The notes: a model not told the origin generated them from the sequence alone. A stretch of 64,000 nt of DNA from Microcoleus sp. FACHB-831 (GCF_014695585.1 NZ_JACJON010000063.1:1-64000), one strand, 5' to 3'. Numbered from the stretch's first letter, positions 38,031 through 46,908 are shown. Translations and numbers: made by a program.

Positions 38031-38831
38031 ATGACAGAAGAAACCCTAGAAAAAGAGCGGCGATTCCATGACGACTGGGCATCAACTATCGATGTAGAAG
38101 GAATCAAAGTTCAGGATTATTTTGAAGCTTGCACTGCACCGGAAAATCGCTTCATCGTGGAACATATGGGCGATATAAGGGGGAAACGTCTCTTAGATTT
38201 AGGGTGCGGTGCTGGCGAAAATAGCGTCTATTTCGCTAAAAAAGGCGCTCTTTGTGTTGCTGCGGATTATTCCCCTGGCATGGTGGAAGTGGCGTTGCAA
38301 CTGGCGGCGGCTAATGGCGTGCAAATTGAGGGTTGCACTGCGAATGCAATGCAGTTAGATTTCCCAGATAACTCCTTTGATGTGGTGTATGCGTCTAATT
38401 TGCTGCACCATTTGCCAGATCCCAAGGCGTGCATCAAGGAAATGCATAGAGTTTTGAAGCCGGGTGGTAAAGCTTGTTTTTGGGACCCTTTAAAGCACAA
38501 TCCAGTTATTAACGTGTATCGGCGGATGGCGACAGAGGTGCGGACTGATGATGAAACGCCCCTTGATATTAATATTGTGAATTTCGTCAAGTCTCAGTTT
38601 TCCCAAACTACTTACGATACGTTTTGGCTAGCGACGCTGTGGATTTTCTTGCGCTTTTATTTGATAGAAAAAGTTAATCCAAATAAAGAGCGTTACTGGA
38701 AGAAAATCATCATTGAACAGCAAAGACTGGAACCGCAATATCGGAGTTTAGAAAAGTTAGATATAATTGTGAAAAAGCTGCCTTTAATGAAGCGGTTTGC
38801 TTGGAATATAGCTGTAGTTGCAACTAAATAA
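38031..38831 (+). CDS. Class I SAM-dependent methyltransferase (UbiE-like)
   Basis: Methylase of 266 residues, soluble apart from a hydrophobic helix near 205-215. SAM-binding motif I is LLDLGCGAGENSVYFAKKG (about 54-72). The post-motif acidic residue lies in AADYSPGMVE, motif II is FDVVYASNLLHHLPDP and motif III is VLKPGGKACFWDP. The small-molecule or lipid substrate is unknown. It is divergent from the PIWI-RE operon with 199 bp between the starts. There is no sign of a DNA-methylase catalytic motif (no DPPY or NPPF), so it is not a modification partner of the nuclease. Confidence 0.9.
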   Translation: MTEETLEKERRFHDDWASTIDVEGIKVQDYFEACTAPENRFIVEHMGDIRGKRLLDLGCGAGENSVYFAKKGALCVAADYSPGMVEVALQLAAANGVQIEGCTANAMQLDFPDNSFDVVYASNLLHHLPDPKACIKEMHRVLKPGGKACFWDPLKHNPVINVYRRMATEVRTDDETPLDINIVNFVKSQFSQTTYDTFWLATLWIFLRFYLIEKVNPNKERYWKKIIIEQQRLEPQYRSLEKLDIIVKKLPLMKRFAWNIAVVATK

Positions 38832-38931
38832 CAGTAGTAGGGTGGGCGTTGCCCACCTTATAAAGGTAGCGATCGCTCTCAACTTTCGTGGCTTTGTCGG
38901 TTACGCGATCGCCCGCTCCACCCTAACAAAA

Positions 38932-40257
38932 CTAAAACCTGAACCTCAGACCGAGTTCAATATTGTTGACACCCAAGCCGTCGGCGGTTGCTGTCCCACC
39001 AGAACCCAACTCAAATGATTGCGATGCTACATTAAAGTACCGATAACCTAACGTAACTGCTGTTGTCGGACTTACATTGTAGGCAAGGCCAGCCATAAGT
39101 TGATAAACAAACACCGTACTGGTGCCACTTACTGTAGTAGTAAGGCTGGTTCCGGGATAAGTAGCCGTTAAATCATTGGCTGAAGCCCTCGACACGCCCA
39201 CTCCTGCACCTATGTATGGCTCTAAATCTGAGCCTGTAGGAATGTCAACGTAAAGGTTGATTAGCCCCGATAGTGTAGAAATACTACCGCTCGCTGACAC
39301 AGTGGTTGCGGGAACTGCTGGCGTAGTGTTTGTGGTAGTTACTGGCGTATTGGTTGTTGTCGTAGTCCCTCCCGCAGTGGGTACTCCCCCTGGGAACACG
39401 TTTATGGGCGTGTTTGCCGGAATGGTGATTCCTGGTGCAACATTTATTACTGATGCAGTCGTTGGGGGAGTTCCTGGATTAAGGACTGCTCCTGCTGTGG
39501 GAATGACCGTCCCTGCTGGAATCAACCCCACTCCCGGAATATTTACTGTCGTAGGAACGGTTACGTTTGACGCAATGGTTAGGGGAGTCGTTGTCGTAGT
39601 AGGCACTATGTCAGTCACCGTAGTAGTGGCGCTGGGAATCCCTGGCAACCTGACATCGCCGATCTCGTTAGTGCCATAGGAAACCTGGCCTTCTAGGCGA
39701 AGGTAGTTGTTAAACTTATAGCCGAGAGCTGCATTTATCCCGTATCCAGTGTTAAAGTCGATTCCCACACCAATTGGTTGAACGGTTGTTGAATTTAGGA
39801 ATCTGACATCTCCACTGATTGCGCCGTAGAAACCCTTCGTAGTTTGAGGCTTTTTAATGGGAGGCTCCTGAGTTTGAGCTGGCTGAGTTTCAGGCTCCTG
39901 AGTTAGAAGATCCTTAGCTTGATGCGGCTGAGTTAGCAGCGCCTTAGCTTGAGGCTGCTGAGGAATAGCCTCCTGAGTTTCAGGTTTGTGAGTGTGAAGC
40001 TCAGAAACTAGAGTCTGCTGAATTTCAGGCTGCCTCATTTGAGATTCCCTCATTTGAAACTCAGAAGCTAGAGTTAGTTCAGTTTCAAGTTGCTGAGGAA
40101 GAAACTCAAGAGTTTCACGCTGCCTCATTTGAAGCTCAGAAGCTATAGTTAGCTCAGTTTCAGGCTGACTCATTTGAGCAAGGCTCTTAGCTGGGGCGAT
40201 TTCTGTGGTAGCTGCCACAGTTAGAAGAGCAAAACACATCCTGTTCATTAGGTTCAC
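38932..40257 (-). CDS. Outer-membrane beta-barrel protein with Gln/Pro/Glu repeats
   Basis: Protein of 441 residues. A signal peptide (about 1-28, ending near SLAQM) is followed by a low-complexity segment (about 30-135) rich in QPE, QMR and TQEPET words. The rest is an eight-strand-type barrel (GAISGDVRFL, GYGINAALGYKF, RLEGQVSYG ... IELGLRFRF) ending in Phe, the outer-membrane insertion signal. A Thr/Val/Pro-rich loop (about 200-300) interrupts the barrel and is probably surface-exposed. It resembles OmpA-like or porin-family barrels without a peptidoglycan-binding domain. The role is unknown. Confidence 0.87.
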   Translation of the reverse strand: MNLMNRMCFALLTVAATTEIAPAKSLAQMSQPETELTIASELQMRQRETLEFLPQQLETELTLASEFQMRESQMRQPEIQQTLVSELHTHKPETQEAIPQQPQAKALLTQPHQAKDLLTQEPETQPAQTQEPPIKKPQTTKGFYGAISGDVRFLNSTTVQPIGVGIDFNTGYGINAALGYKFNNYLRLEGQVSYGTNEIGDVRLPGIPSATTTVTDIVPTTTTTPLTIASNVTVPTTVNIPGVGLIPAGTVIPTAGAVLNPGTPPTTASVINVAPGITIPANTPINVFPGGVPTAGGTTTTTNTPVTTTNTTPAVPATTVSASGSISTLSGLINLYVDIPTGSDLEPYIGAGVGVSRASANDLTATYPGTSLTTTVSGTSTVFVYQLMAGLAYNVSPTTAVTLGYRYFNVASQSFELGSGGTATADGLGVNNIELGLRFRF

Positions 40258-41071
40258 TCCTGATAGTCTATAAATTGGTGCGCTATAAATTGCAAGCTCT
40301 AGCTGAAAGTGGCGCGTCCGCGTAGCCTCAAGCCAAACCTCTAGTCAGGGTAGTTTTACCTGCCTCTTGGTGGGAGACGATCGCAAAATTCTGTCGATGC
40401 ACAACGTTTTGGGCGATCGCACCCTATACATCAGATGGCATCACAAGCATGGCAATATCTTAAGAATGGCTCTATCTCACGACATCAACCTTTGAAGCGA
40501 TTGCCTGAACTCTGCATCCAAGCCAGAGTCTGCACAAGCAAATCGGCGCGACTACGCTAGAACACGAAATGGTGAAGAGAAGATCAATTTTAGGGTGGAC
40601 AATCGTTGCCGACGTTCAAGCAGATTCGATGTGTCTTTGTGACGAGATGGTGACTCACTGCTTAGTACCACAGTTTTGTTGGGTTAATATTACCAGATTT
40701 ACTCGCAATTGCAACAGCGATTTATTGCCGTAATTTGTATTTGTTAATACTTACGCATTAACAAGTTAGTGGTAATAGCCTAATAGTTTACTGGAACTGT
40801 AATGTTGGCTTGTGCGTGAGTCATCTGAAGAACATGCTTCAGATATTGTAAGGAAGTGAATGATAAGTGAGGTGTTTGGTAATTTGGTAATTTGACATTA
40901 CCAAATTTAGTTTTAATTTTATTTTCCACCCCCCCAGCAGAAAAGAAGAATAACTGATTAATGGATGGGGATAATTGCTAGTACATTAGGTGACAACCAG
41001 ACATCATATTAAATCTTCCTGTGCTTTCTATTGTAGGGGGAGATAAAAGAGCAAAGAGTGCTTACGCGCAA
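40258..41071. other. Long intergenic region with one inverted repeat
   Basis: The gap of 814 bp has no supported ORF. It contains an inverted repeat with perfect 11-bp arms (40881-40891 and 40897-40907; AATTTGGTAAT, loop TTGAC). T-rich sequence follows it on the plus strand. The half near 40258-40450 probably holds the barrel gene's promoter. No repeats of note beyond short GCG-rich words. Confidence 0.5.
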
Positions 41072-41440
41072 TTAAATTACTTTTTCCAGGCGATTAAGAT
41101 ATTCCCCTAGCAACAATTCAGGAATTACAGACGTTAAACTGGCTCCTTGTCTGTGCTGCGAGTACTTCTGTATCCCCACACCAACTAATATCTCTGGTTC
41201 GTTATCATAACCGGAATCAGGATCGGGGTTCGGAACTCGTTCTATTGAATATAGATAGTTTCTTGCTTCGCAAGCTTCCAACATTGCCACAATTAAAGTA
41301 CCGTGACTCGATGGATGGCGCGTGTTAACAGGATACCAGTGACCTTGGTACAAAACCTCAAATATATCTCCCCCTTCCCACTGACAGCGCTGCGGTTCAA
41401 GATTACTCCATTTGTGCAGGCTTTCTTCTAAACTATTCAC
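41072..41440 (-). CDS. Hypothetical protein, unknown function
   Basis: Soluble protein of 122 residues with mixed alpha/beta character and several Trp and Tyr residues (CQWEGGDIFEVLYQGHWYPV). I do not recognise a family. It follows the GNAT gene (41455-41889) by 14 bp on the same strand, so it is the likely third gene of a GDPD-GNAT-unknown operon. Its reading frame is well conserved in codon style and preceded by no repeats, which supports it being real. Confidence 0.7.
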   Translation of the reverse strand: MNSLEESLHKWSNLEPQRCQWEGGDIFEVLYQGHWYPVNTRHPSSHGTLIVAMLEACEARNYLYSIERVPNPDPDSGYDNEPEILVGVGIQKYSQHRQGASLTSVIPELLLGEYLNRLEKVI

Positions 41441-41454
41441 TTTAATCTCAACTT

Positions 41455-41889
41455 TTATTGGTTATAGATATTCGATTTAAGTATTGTCATGCATCCAGAA
41501 TTTTCTAGCTCTTGGAATCCGAATTTACGATAAAAATCCTGTGCATCTGCTGTAACTAATAACCATCTCCGCAAACCTTGAAGATCTGGATGTTCTAAAA
41601 TAGACGCTATCAGCCACTTGGCTAAACCCAGGCCACGATATTCTTCTAAAATAAAAACATCTGAAAAATAAGCAAAGGTAGCATAGTCGGTAATAACTCT
41701 AGCAAACCCAACTTGGTTGCAGCCTTCATAAACCCCAAAACATAAAGAATTTTCTATTGATTTTTGCACTGTAGCTAAGGGGATGTTTTCAGCCCAATAG
41801 GTGCGGCTCAAAAAATTATGTATTACCGCTAAATCTAATTTAGATTTATCCGTACTAATTGAAAAATTATTGTTAAATTCCGCTGTCAT
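41455..41889 (-). CDS. GNAT-family N-acetyltransferase
   Basis: Acetyltransferase of 144 residues. The acetyl-CoA motif region is EYRGLGLAKWLIASIL, preceded by FSDVFILEE, and the C-terminal FYRKFGFQEL is typical of the family. It resembles the 'YjaB/ArgA-like' small GNATs, with no substrate to be named. Its ATG overlaps the stop codon of the upstream GDPD gene (ATGA at 41886-41889), so translation is coupled. Confidence 0.88.
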   Translation of the reverse strand: MTAEFNNNFSISTDKSKLDLAVIHNFLSRTYWAENIPLATVQKSIENSLCFGVYEGCNQVGFARVITDYATFAYFSDVFILEEYRGLGLAKWLIASILEHPDLQGLRRWLLVTADAQDFYRKFGFQELENSGCMTILKSNIYNQ

Positions 41890-42635
41890 GTCTTAATAAG
41901 AGAATTCGTAATTACACGAACCACACCTATATTAGCCAATTTATGCAAATCCTTTTCAGAGTCAACCGTCCAAACTACCACATCAACACCTTGACTTCTA
42001 CTGGCTTGAACTAGCGAAGGATTGCCAAGTAAAACAGAGTATTTGCTAATTATAACAGCGTTGCCATCAGCGATCGCAGATGGCAATATCTTTCTGTAAC
42101 CCCATGCAGAACGAACTGAATATCCCAAAACGATGCGGCTGGAGACTTGCCGAACCTGCTTGAGAAAGTTATGGTTAAAACAAGCAACAATACATCTATC
42201 TTCCCATCCAGTTTCAATTAGCGATCGCACAAATTTATCTATATCAGTTTCGCTCCAATAACGGGATGACTTCACCTCTGGATAAATAAAAGCGGGGATA
42301 TCCTTGAGGGCGTTCAAGGCTTCTGCTAAGGTGGGAATTGGCTCCCCTTTAAATTGGGAACCGAACCAAGAACCAGCATCAAGCGCCTTTAGTTGATCCA
42401 GCGTTTTGTTTCTTACCTTGCCCCTAGCGTTGGTTGTTCTGTTTACAGTAGCATCGTGGATGATGACGGGGACGCCACTTTTGGATAACTGGACATCGAA
42501 CTCAATAGAATCAGCCTGATGTTGTATGGCAGCAGAGAAGGCTGCTAATGTATTTTCAGGCGCGATCGCAGAAAAACCGCGATGAGCAATTATCTCAGTT
42601 TTATCTGCGGCGGGGCGGTTTAAATTATCTTCCAT
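41886..42635 (-). CDS. Glycerophosphodiester phosphodiesterase
   Basis: GDPD-family hydrolase of 249 residues that releases glycerol-3-phosphate and an alcohol from deacylated phospholipids. The signature IAHRGFSAIAPENTLAAF is at the N-terminus, with EFDVQLSKSGVPVIIHDATVNRTT carrying catalytic and metal residues. The length is normal for a cytoplasmic single-domain enzyme. The frame stays open further upstream, but ATG 42635 has a good GGAGAGGAA site and fits the family. Its start lies 28 bp from the divergent recQ start. Confidence 0.92.
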   Translation of the reverse strand: MEDNLNRPAADKTEIIAHRGFSAIAPENTLAAFSAAIQHQADSIEFDVQLSKSGVPVIIHDATVNRTTNARGKVRNKTLDQLKALDAGSWFGSQFKGEPIPTLAEALNALKDIPAFIYPEVKSSRYWSETDIDKFVRSLIETGWEDRCIVACFNHNFLKQVRQVSSRIVLGYSVRSAWGYRKILPSAIADGNAVIISKYSVLLGNPSLVQASRSQGVDVVVWTVDSEKDLHKLANIGVVRVITNSLIKT

Positions 42636-42663
42636 TTCCTCTCCAAATTCGCATCTACTGATT

Positions 42664-44133
42664 ATGAATAATTCTGAAACAACATCTTGGAACGATGTCC
42701 GCGCCGCCTTTAAGAAAATATGGGGATACAACGATTTTCGCCCACCGCAAGGAGAAATTATTCGCAGTTTGTTGCAAAACCGGGATGCATTAATTGTGAT
42801 GCCGACTGGTGGGGGAAAGTCGATTTGTTTTCAACTTCCAGCATTGCTGCAAAATGGATTAACCCTTGTGGTTTCGCCTCTGGTGGCGCTGATGGAAAAT
42901 CAAGTACAGGAATTGCGCGATCGCAATCTGCCAGCCGCCCTTTTGCACAGCGAATTGTCAACTTGGGATCGTAAGAAAACTCTACAACAAATAGAGCGAC
43001 AACAGCTAAGATTATTGTACCTGTCCCCAGAAACTCTGCTAAGCCAGCCAGTTTGGGAAAAGTTATCCCAACCACAGTTAAAAATTAATGGTTTGATTCT
43101 CGATGAAGCCCATTGTTTGGTACAGTGGGGAGAAACATTTCGCCCAGCTTATCGCCGTCTGGGTGCTGTGCGTCCGGCATTGCTAAAATCAAAACCAGTT
43201 GGTACAAAAATAGCGATCGCAGCCTTCACCGCCACCGCCGATACAGCCGCCCAACAAACTATTGGGAAAGTTTTAAAATTACAACAGCCAGCATCATTTA
43301 AAATTAGTCCTTATCGCTCTAATCTGCATCTCAAAGTTCAAACTATTTGGACGCCGCGCGGACGCCGCCAAAGCCTCTTAAACTTCATTAAAGCTAGACC
43401 AAAACAAGCGGGATTAGTCTACGTCCGCACTAGGAAAGATAGCGAAGAATTAGCTACTATGCTAGGGCAGTTAAATTATCCAACAGCAGCTTATCACGCT
43501 GGACTTAGTGCATCGGAACGCAGAGAAATTGAAGCAAATTGGCTTAGTGGAAAATTGCCATTTGTGGTGTGTACTTGCGCGTTTGGCATGGGGATTAATA
43601 AATCAGACGTGCGCTGGATAGTTCACTTTCATACGCCTTTTTTGCTTTCAGAATACGTGCAGGAAGTGGGGAGAGCGGGGAGAGATGGCAAACCTGCGGA
43701 TGCGCTAACATTGGTGAGCGAGCGGACAGGTTGGCTGAACCCGGAAGATAAGCAAAGAAGGGAATTTTTTGCCTCAAAAATGCGATCGCACTATCAAGAA
43801 GCCAAAGCGATCGCGTCTAAAATTCCACCCCAAGGTGAAGTAACATCTTTAGCGAAACAGTTTCCAGATAGTGCCATTACTCTTGCCCTCCTTCACAGCA
43901 CCGGACAGCTAGAGTGGCAAGATCCTTTTCATTATATTAGGCGCGATCGCGGTAATTCTGCCTCGTTTTCCGACCTCAATTCCCAGCAGCAACAAGTCCA
44001 ACATCAGATGACTAAATATCTCACAACGAGGCAATGTCGCTGGCAGTTTTTATTACAAAGTTTTGGCTTTACTGCTGAAGCGACTGGGTTTAAATGCGGA
44101 CACTGCGATAATTGCGATCGCAGGCTAAAGTAG
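42664..44133 (+). CDS. recQ: RecQ-family ATP-dependent DNA helicase
   Basis: Superfamily 2 helicase of 489 residues. Walker A is MPTGGGKSICFQLPA (about 38-52), the RecQ-type box is LDEAHCLVQWGETFRP, and the second lobe holds GMGINKSDVRWIVHF with EVGRAGRDGKP. The C-terminus has a reduced zinc region (CGHCDNCDRR at the very end) and no HRDC domain, so it is shorter than E. coli RecQ (about 610 residues). It is one of the compact RecQ types seen in cyanobacteria and should work in recombination and fork repair. Confidence 0.92.
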   Translation: MNNSETTSWNDVRAAFKKIWGYNDFRPPQGEIIRSLLQNRDALIVMPTGGGKSICFQLPALLQNGLTLVVSPLVALMENQVQELRDRNLPAALLHSELSTWDRKKTLQQIERQQLRLLYLSPETLLSQPVWEKLSQPQLKINGLILDEAHCLVQWGETFRPAYRRLGAVRPALLKSKPVGTKIAIAAFTATADTAAQQTIGKVLKLQQPASFKISPYRSNLHLKVQTIWTPRGRRQSLLNFIKARPKQAGLVYVRTRKDSEELATMLGQLNYPTAAYHAGLSASERREIEANWLSGKLPFVVCTCAFGMGINKSDVRWIVHFHTPFLLSEYVQEVGRAGRDGKPADALTLVSERTGWLNPEDKQRREFFASKMRSHYQEAKAIASKIPPQGEVTSLAKQFPDSAITLALLHSTGQLEWQDPFHYIRRDRGNSASFSDLNSQQQQVQHQMTKYLTTRQCRWQFLLQSFGFTAEATGFKCGHCDNCDRRLK

Positions 44134-44164
44134 CAATATAGCAATCATATTTTGATTTGTGAGG

Positions 44165-44232
44165 GATTTTTTTAACAAACCGCGAAGACGCATTAGCGAA
44201 GCGAAGGCGTTAGCCGTTAGAGCGCGAAGGAA
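44165..44232. repeat. GCGAAG/GCGTTAGC-rich short repeat cluster
   Basis: Between recQ and the next gene is a stretch built from CGCGAAG, TTAGCGAAGCGAAGG and GCGTTAGC words with partial inverted symmetry. Such intergenic clusters are common in filamentous cyanobacteria and have no known function. Confidence 0.6.
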
Positions 44233-44273
44233 AGAGCTTTATAGAGATTTTACAACTGATTTAGGATTGCTAT

Positions 44274-44669
44274 ATGTATGAATCTATCGGTCGGTTGCAC
44301 TATTACCCAGTTGTGTCCAACGATATCAAGGATAATCCTTGGTGGTTGGTAGTGCAATGCTGCGACGACTTGATTAAATATTATCGATGGCTAGTTCTTA
44401 AAGCAACTGGCATTAAGTTAGCGAAACCTGCATGGGGAGCGCACATCTCTGTAATTAGAGGAGAAAAACCCCCAACTGATGAACTTTGGGAGAAGTATCA
44501 GGGAAAGTCTATATCGTTCCTCTACTCACCTATTATCTATACAGATAAAAAATATTGGTGGTTAGATGTAGAGGCTCCTTTTTTATTAGATATCCGCCAA
44601 GAGTGCGGACTTAAAAGAGAGCCTGAGTTCGCCTTGCATTTGACAGTAGGATTAATGATTGCAGGGTAG
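44274..44669 (+). CDS. 2H-phosphoesterase-like small protein
   Basis: Protein of 131 residues carrying two H-x-(S/T) motifs: H57-I-S59 in GAHISVIRGE and H122-L-T124 in ALHLTVGL. Their hydrophobic context and spacing match the 2H phosphoesterase fold (LigT, cyclic phosphodiesterases), whose members act on 2',3'-cyclic or 2'-5' RNA ends or cyclic nucleotides. The N-terminal segment has many Trp and Tyr residues (WWLVVQCCDD). I cannot name a close family. It may be the single gene of its transcript, 140 bp after recQ. Confidence 0.65.
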   Translation: MYESIGRLHYYPVVSNDIKDNPWWLVVQCCDDLIKYYRWLVLKATGIKLAKPAWGAHISVIRGEKPPTDELWEKYQGKSISFLYSPIIYTDKKYWWLDVEAPFLLDIRQECGLKREPEFALHLTVGLMIAG

Positions 44670-44700
44670 GCGGAAAGTGCCTACCCTGCACTGCTAGAAA

Positions 44701-44850
44701 CTAGCGACGACGACGAGCTTTCTGCTGCTCTTGATCTCGGCGACGGCGATCGCGCCACTCTTGTAGCGTTAAATAAATTACGCCTCCTGTAACAGTCAGC
44801 AAGAGGCCAAAAGCTGCTAAAACTAGAACATTCTGGATGGAAGTTTCCAC
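44701..44850 (-). CDS. Small Arg-rich single-span membrane protein next to petN
   Basis: ORF of 49 residues with GTG start. Residues 7-29 are a hydrophobic span (VLVLAAFGLLLTVTGGVIYL) and the tail (31-49) is strongly basic, with RDRRRR and ARRRR. It lies 7 bp downstream of petN on the same strand, so it should be co-transcribed. The topology suggests a thylakoid or plasma membrane anchor with a basic cytoplasmic tail. I do not recognise a named family. It is too short for most gene callers. Confidence 0.7.
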   Translation of the reverse strand: METSIQNVLVLAAFGLLLTVTGGVIYLTLQEWRDRRRRDQEQQKARRRR

Positions 44851-44857
44851 GACTTTT

Positions 44858-44947
44858 TTACAAACCGTTACGACCCCAAACTACCATTGCAATCGACCAA
44901 GTAAACACAACCAGAACCGAAACCCAACCTAGTGACAGGATATCCAT
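44858..44947 (-). CDS. petN: Cytochrome b6f complex subunit 8 (PetN)
   Basis: Single-span thylakoid peptide of 29 residues, exactly the PetN length. The span [20 protein letters not shown] followed by WGRNGL is the conserved PetN C-terminus. PetN is needed for assembly and stability of the b6f complex, which links photosystem II to photosystem I. It is encoded on the minus strand between an orphan Arg-rich membrane ORF and the divergent 45101 gene. Confidence 0.96.
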   Translation of the reverse strand: MDILSLGWVSVLVVFTWSIAMVVWGRNGL

Positions 44948-45100
44948 ATTTGTATGTAAAGACCAACCGTGTAAATGACTTCAAGCCTTATCATAGTTCA
45001 ATCTGAGGTATATATCGATCCCCCCAGCACCCCCACATTCCGAGGCGGAAGCTGGTAACTAGAGGGCGATTTGGACGGATATTGGGCAAAATAGTCTTTT

Positions 45101-45523
45101 ATGGTTGATTCATTAGAACGAATAGAATCTCTAAAAGCTGGAACCTTGGCGGCTTTGTCGGTTTCCCTAGCTTATGGAATCGCCCTGTTGAGCAATAGTT
45201 TGGTGCTGGCAGAGTTGCAAGTCACGGATGGCGTTAACTTTCTGGTTCGGGTGGCGATCGCTTGGCTGAGTGGCTTCCTATTCGGCGTCACCTACCGCTA
45301 CATTATCCGCGATGACAGCAACCCGCACCTGAAAACAGGCGCAGTTTTCGCCTTTGGGTTGGTGCGGGGATTGGCACAAGTAGACGTAGGGTTAAGTTTC
45401 CCCGACGCCTTTTGGTCGTTTGTGCTTATGGGAGGAGAGAGTATTTTATTGTTTGCGATCGCTCGTCTTACTCTCGATTTTGCCATCCGCAACAGTTGGG
45501 TAAAACCCTTTAAATCAAATTAA
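45101..45523 (+). CDS. Conserved membrane protein, unknown function
   Basis: Integral membrane protein of 140 residues with about four spans (about 13-32, 46-64, 80-95, 105-125). Features are RVAIAWLSGFLFGVTYRYII and FVLMGGESILLFAIARL. No transporter motif can be named. It looks like a conserved cyanobacterial protein rather than a shadow frame, because its hydrophobic periodicity is clear. Its end overlaps the convergent SDR gene by 14 bp. Confidence 0.8.
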   Translation: MVDSLERIESLKAGTLAALSVSLAYGIALLSNSLVLAELQVTDGVNFLVRVAIAWLSGFLFGVTYRYIIRDDSNPHLKTGAVFAFGLVRGLAQVDVGLSFPDAFWSFVLMGGESILLFAIARLTLDFAIRNSWVKPFKSN

Positions 45524-46187
45524 ACTCCTCAAAATCAGGCTGACCGTACATCATATTTCTGTCAATAGCTGACAGAACTTTATTATTAGCGCACGAGGAC
45601 TCAAGACACCGACAAACCAAATCCGCCACATCAGCACGATGAATTGTCCCAGCAACTTGCGGATCTTCCGTGAGAATACCATTACCCGTTGCCGCTTCCG
45701 ACTTCAATCCGCCGGGGCGAATAATAGTATAAGTTAGTCCGCTGGCAATCAAATGTTGCTCTGCTTTTTCTTTTTCCAGCAAAACTGGTCGCAGGGTTTC
45801 CAAAGCTTGCGGCGGAATCGCACCAGCAGTATTTCCACTACCAATAGAAGAAACTAAGATAAACTTTTTTACGTTAGCTTTTACAGCAGCATCAATGAGA
45901 TTTTTGTTGCCTAGATAATCTGCCCTTTCACCATCTTTGGGTAAACCGCCGATCGTACTGATAACAGCGTGGATTGGTTCATCACCTAGCATTGAGCTTT
46001 CCACTTCAGCAACATTCAAAGCATCGCCGAAGACGATGTTAATTCCCATCGTCTCCAGTTCACCCTTAGTTGCTTCTGTCCGCAGCAAGGCTTTTACCTT
46101 TTTGTTTTGAGCTATTAAGCGGTTAGCGATTTCTCGACCCACACCGCGACTAGAGCCTGCGAGAAAAATGTAAGATTCAGATGTCAT
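45510..46187 (-). CDS. NAD(P)-binding SDR-type oxidoreductase (atypical SDR)
   Basis: Protein of 225 residues with a Rossmann N-terminus (IFLAGSSRGVGREIANRLIAQ). VFGDALNVAEV and the region KFILVSSIGSG follow, as in atypical short-chain reductases that lack the full YxxxK pair. IIRPGGLKSEAATG is the usual NAD(P)H-binding-like (NmrA/HSCARG-like) end. Such proteins act as reductases, isomerases or redox sensors; the substrate is unknown. It overlaps the convergent upstream gene by 14 bp. Confidence 0.88.
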   Translation of the reverse strand: MTSESYIFLAGSSRGVGREIANRLIAQNKKVKALLRTEATKGELETMGINIVFGDALNVAEVESSMLGDEPIHAVISTIGGLPKDGERADYLGNKNLIDAAVKANVKKFILVSSIGSGNTAGAIPPQALETLRPVLLEKEKAEQHLIASGLTYTIIRPGGLKSEAATGNGILTEDPQVAGTIHRADVADLVCRCLESSCANNKVLSAIDRNMMYGQPDFEEFNLI

Positions 46188-46296
46188 TTTCAGTTTATGG
46201 TTAGGACTGTTTCATTGTAATGCGGCCATTTTCGGGCTACACCTTATACCATTTTGGATTTTGGATTCTGAAAACCAAACCCAAGTGGTATTACTA

Positions 46297-46908
46297 TTAT
46301 TTACGAGCGACGATGACAAACCAGGATTGCTCTGAGAGGGGCAAACCAGGGGGACGATAATAGTGGTGTAAAATTTCAAATCCAGCTTCTTTTAAACAAG
46401 GAACCAGAGTTTCATATTCCCAACCGACAACATAGCGAAAACCTGTCGGACGTTGGTTATAGCCTTCGCGATCGCCGCGACACATAGACATGAGAATTGC
46501 ACCTTTGGGAACGAGCGATCGCCACAAATCCTTCAGCACCCTCACCATATGTTTGCGCGGAACGTGAATCAGCGACGCATTCGCAAATATCCCATCAAAC
46601 GTCTCCGGCGGCAAGTCAAGGCTGAGAAACGATTGCTGCCAAACCTCACAACCAGAAGCCTGTTGCGCCATCTCCACAAACGCTGGTGCTGCATCCAAAC
46701 CAATCGGCGTATGCCCCAGACGCTTGAAATTCACCAAGTCACGCCCAGGTCCACAACCCACATCAAGGATTTTACCCGGATTTCGGGGCATAGCCGCTAT
46801 CAGAGCATTGATATTTTGCGAGACATCATGATTCCAAGTACCCACCCTGAAAGATTCCGCCGTCAGTTGATACTCTGCAATTGTCAGTTTCTCGTGTTGC
46901 TCCACCAT
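46297..46908 (-). CDS. Class I SAM-dependent methyltransferase
   Basis: Methylase of 203 residues. Motif I is ILDVGCGPGRDLVNF, the acidic post-I residue is in LDAAPAFVEM, and motif II is FDGIFANASLIHVP. The C-terminus (GFEILHHYYRPPG) is typical of small-molecule methylases. ATG 46908 (MVEQHEK) is preferred over an upstream non-ATG codon since an AAGG sits seven bases upstream. It is divergent from another methyltransferase with 57 bp between the starts. Confidence 0.87.
   Translation of the reverse strand: MVEQHEKLTIAEYQLTAESFRVGTWNHDVSQNINALIAAMPRNPGKILDVGCGPGRDLVNFKRLGHTPIGLDAAPAFVEMAQQASGCEVWQQSFLSLDLPPETFDGIFANASLIHVPRKHMVRVLKDLWRSLVPKGAILMSMCRGDREGYNQRPTGFRYVVGWEYETLVPCLKEAGFEILHHYYRPPGLPLSEQSWFVIVARK

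Noticed and set aside
38031-38831. DNA methylase partner of the PIWI-RE nuclease
   Set aside because: It is a UbiE-like small-molecule methylase with no DPPY/NPPF catalytic motif and it is transcribed divergently.
39257-39679. Plus-strand 140-codon ORF inside the outer-membrane protein gene
   Set aside because: Its Val/Gly-rich sequence is the antisense of the Thr/Val/Pro-rich loop of the barrel.
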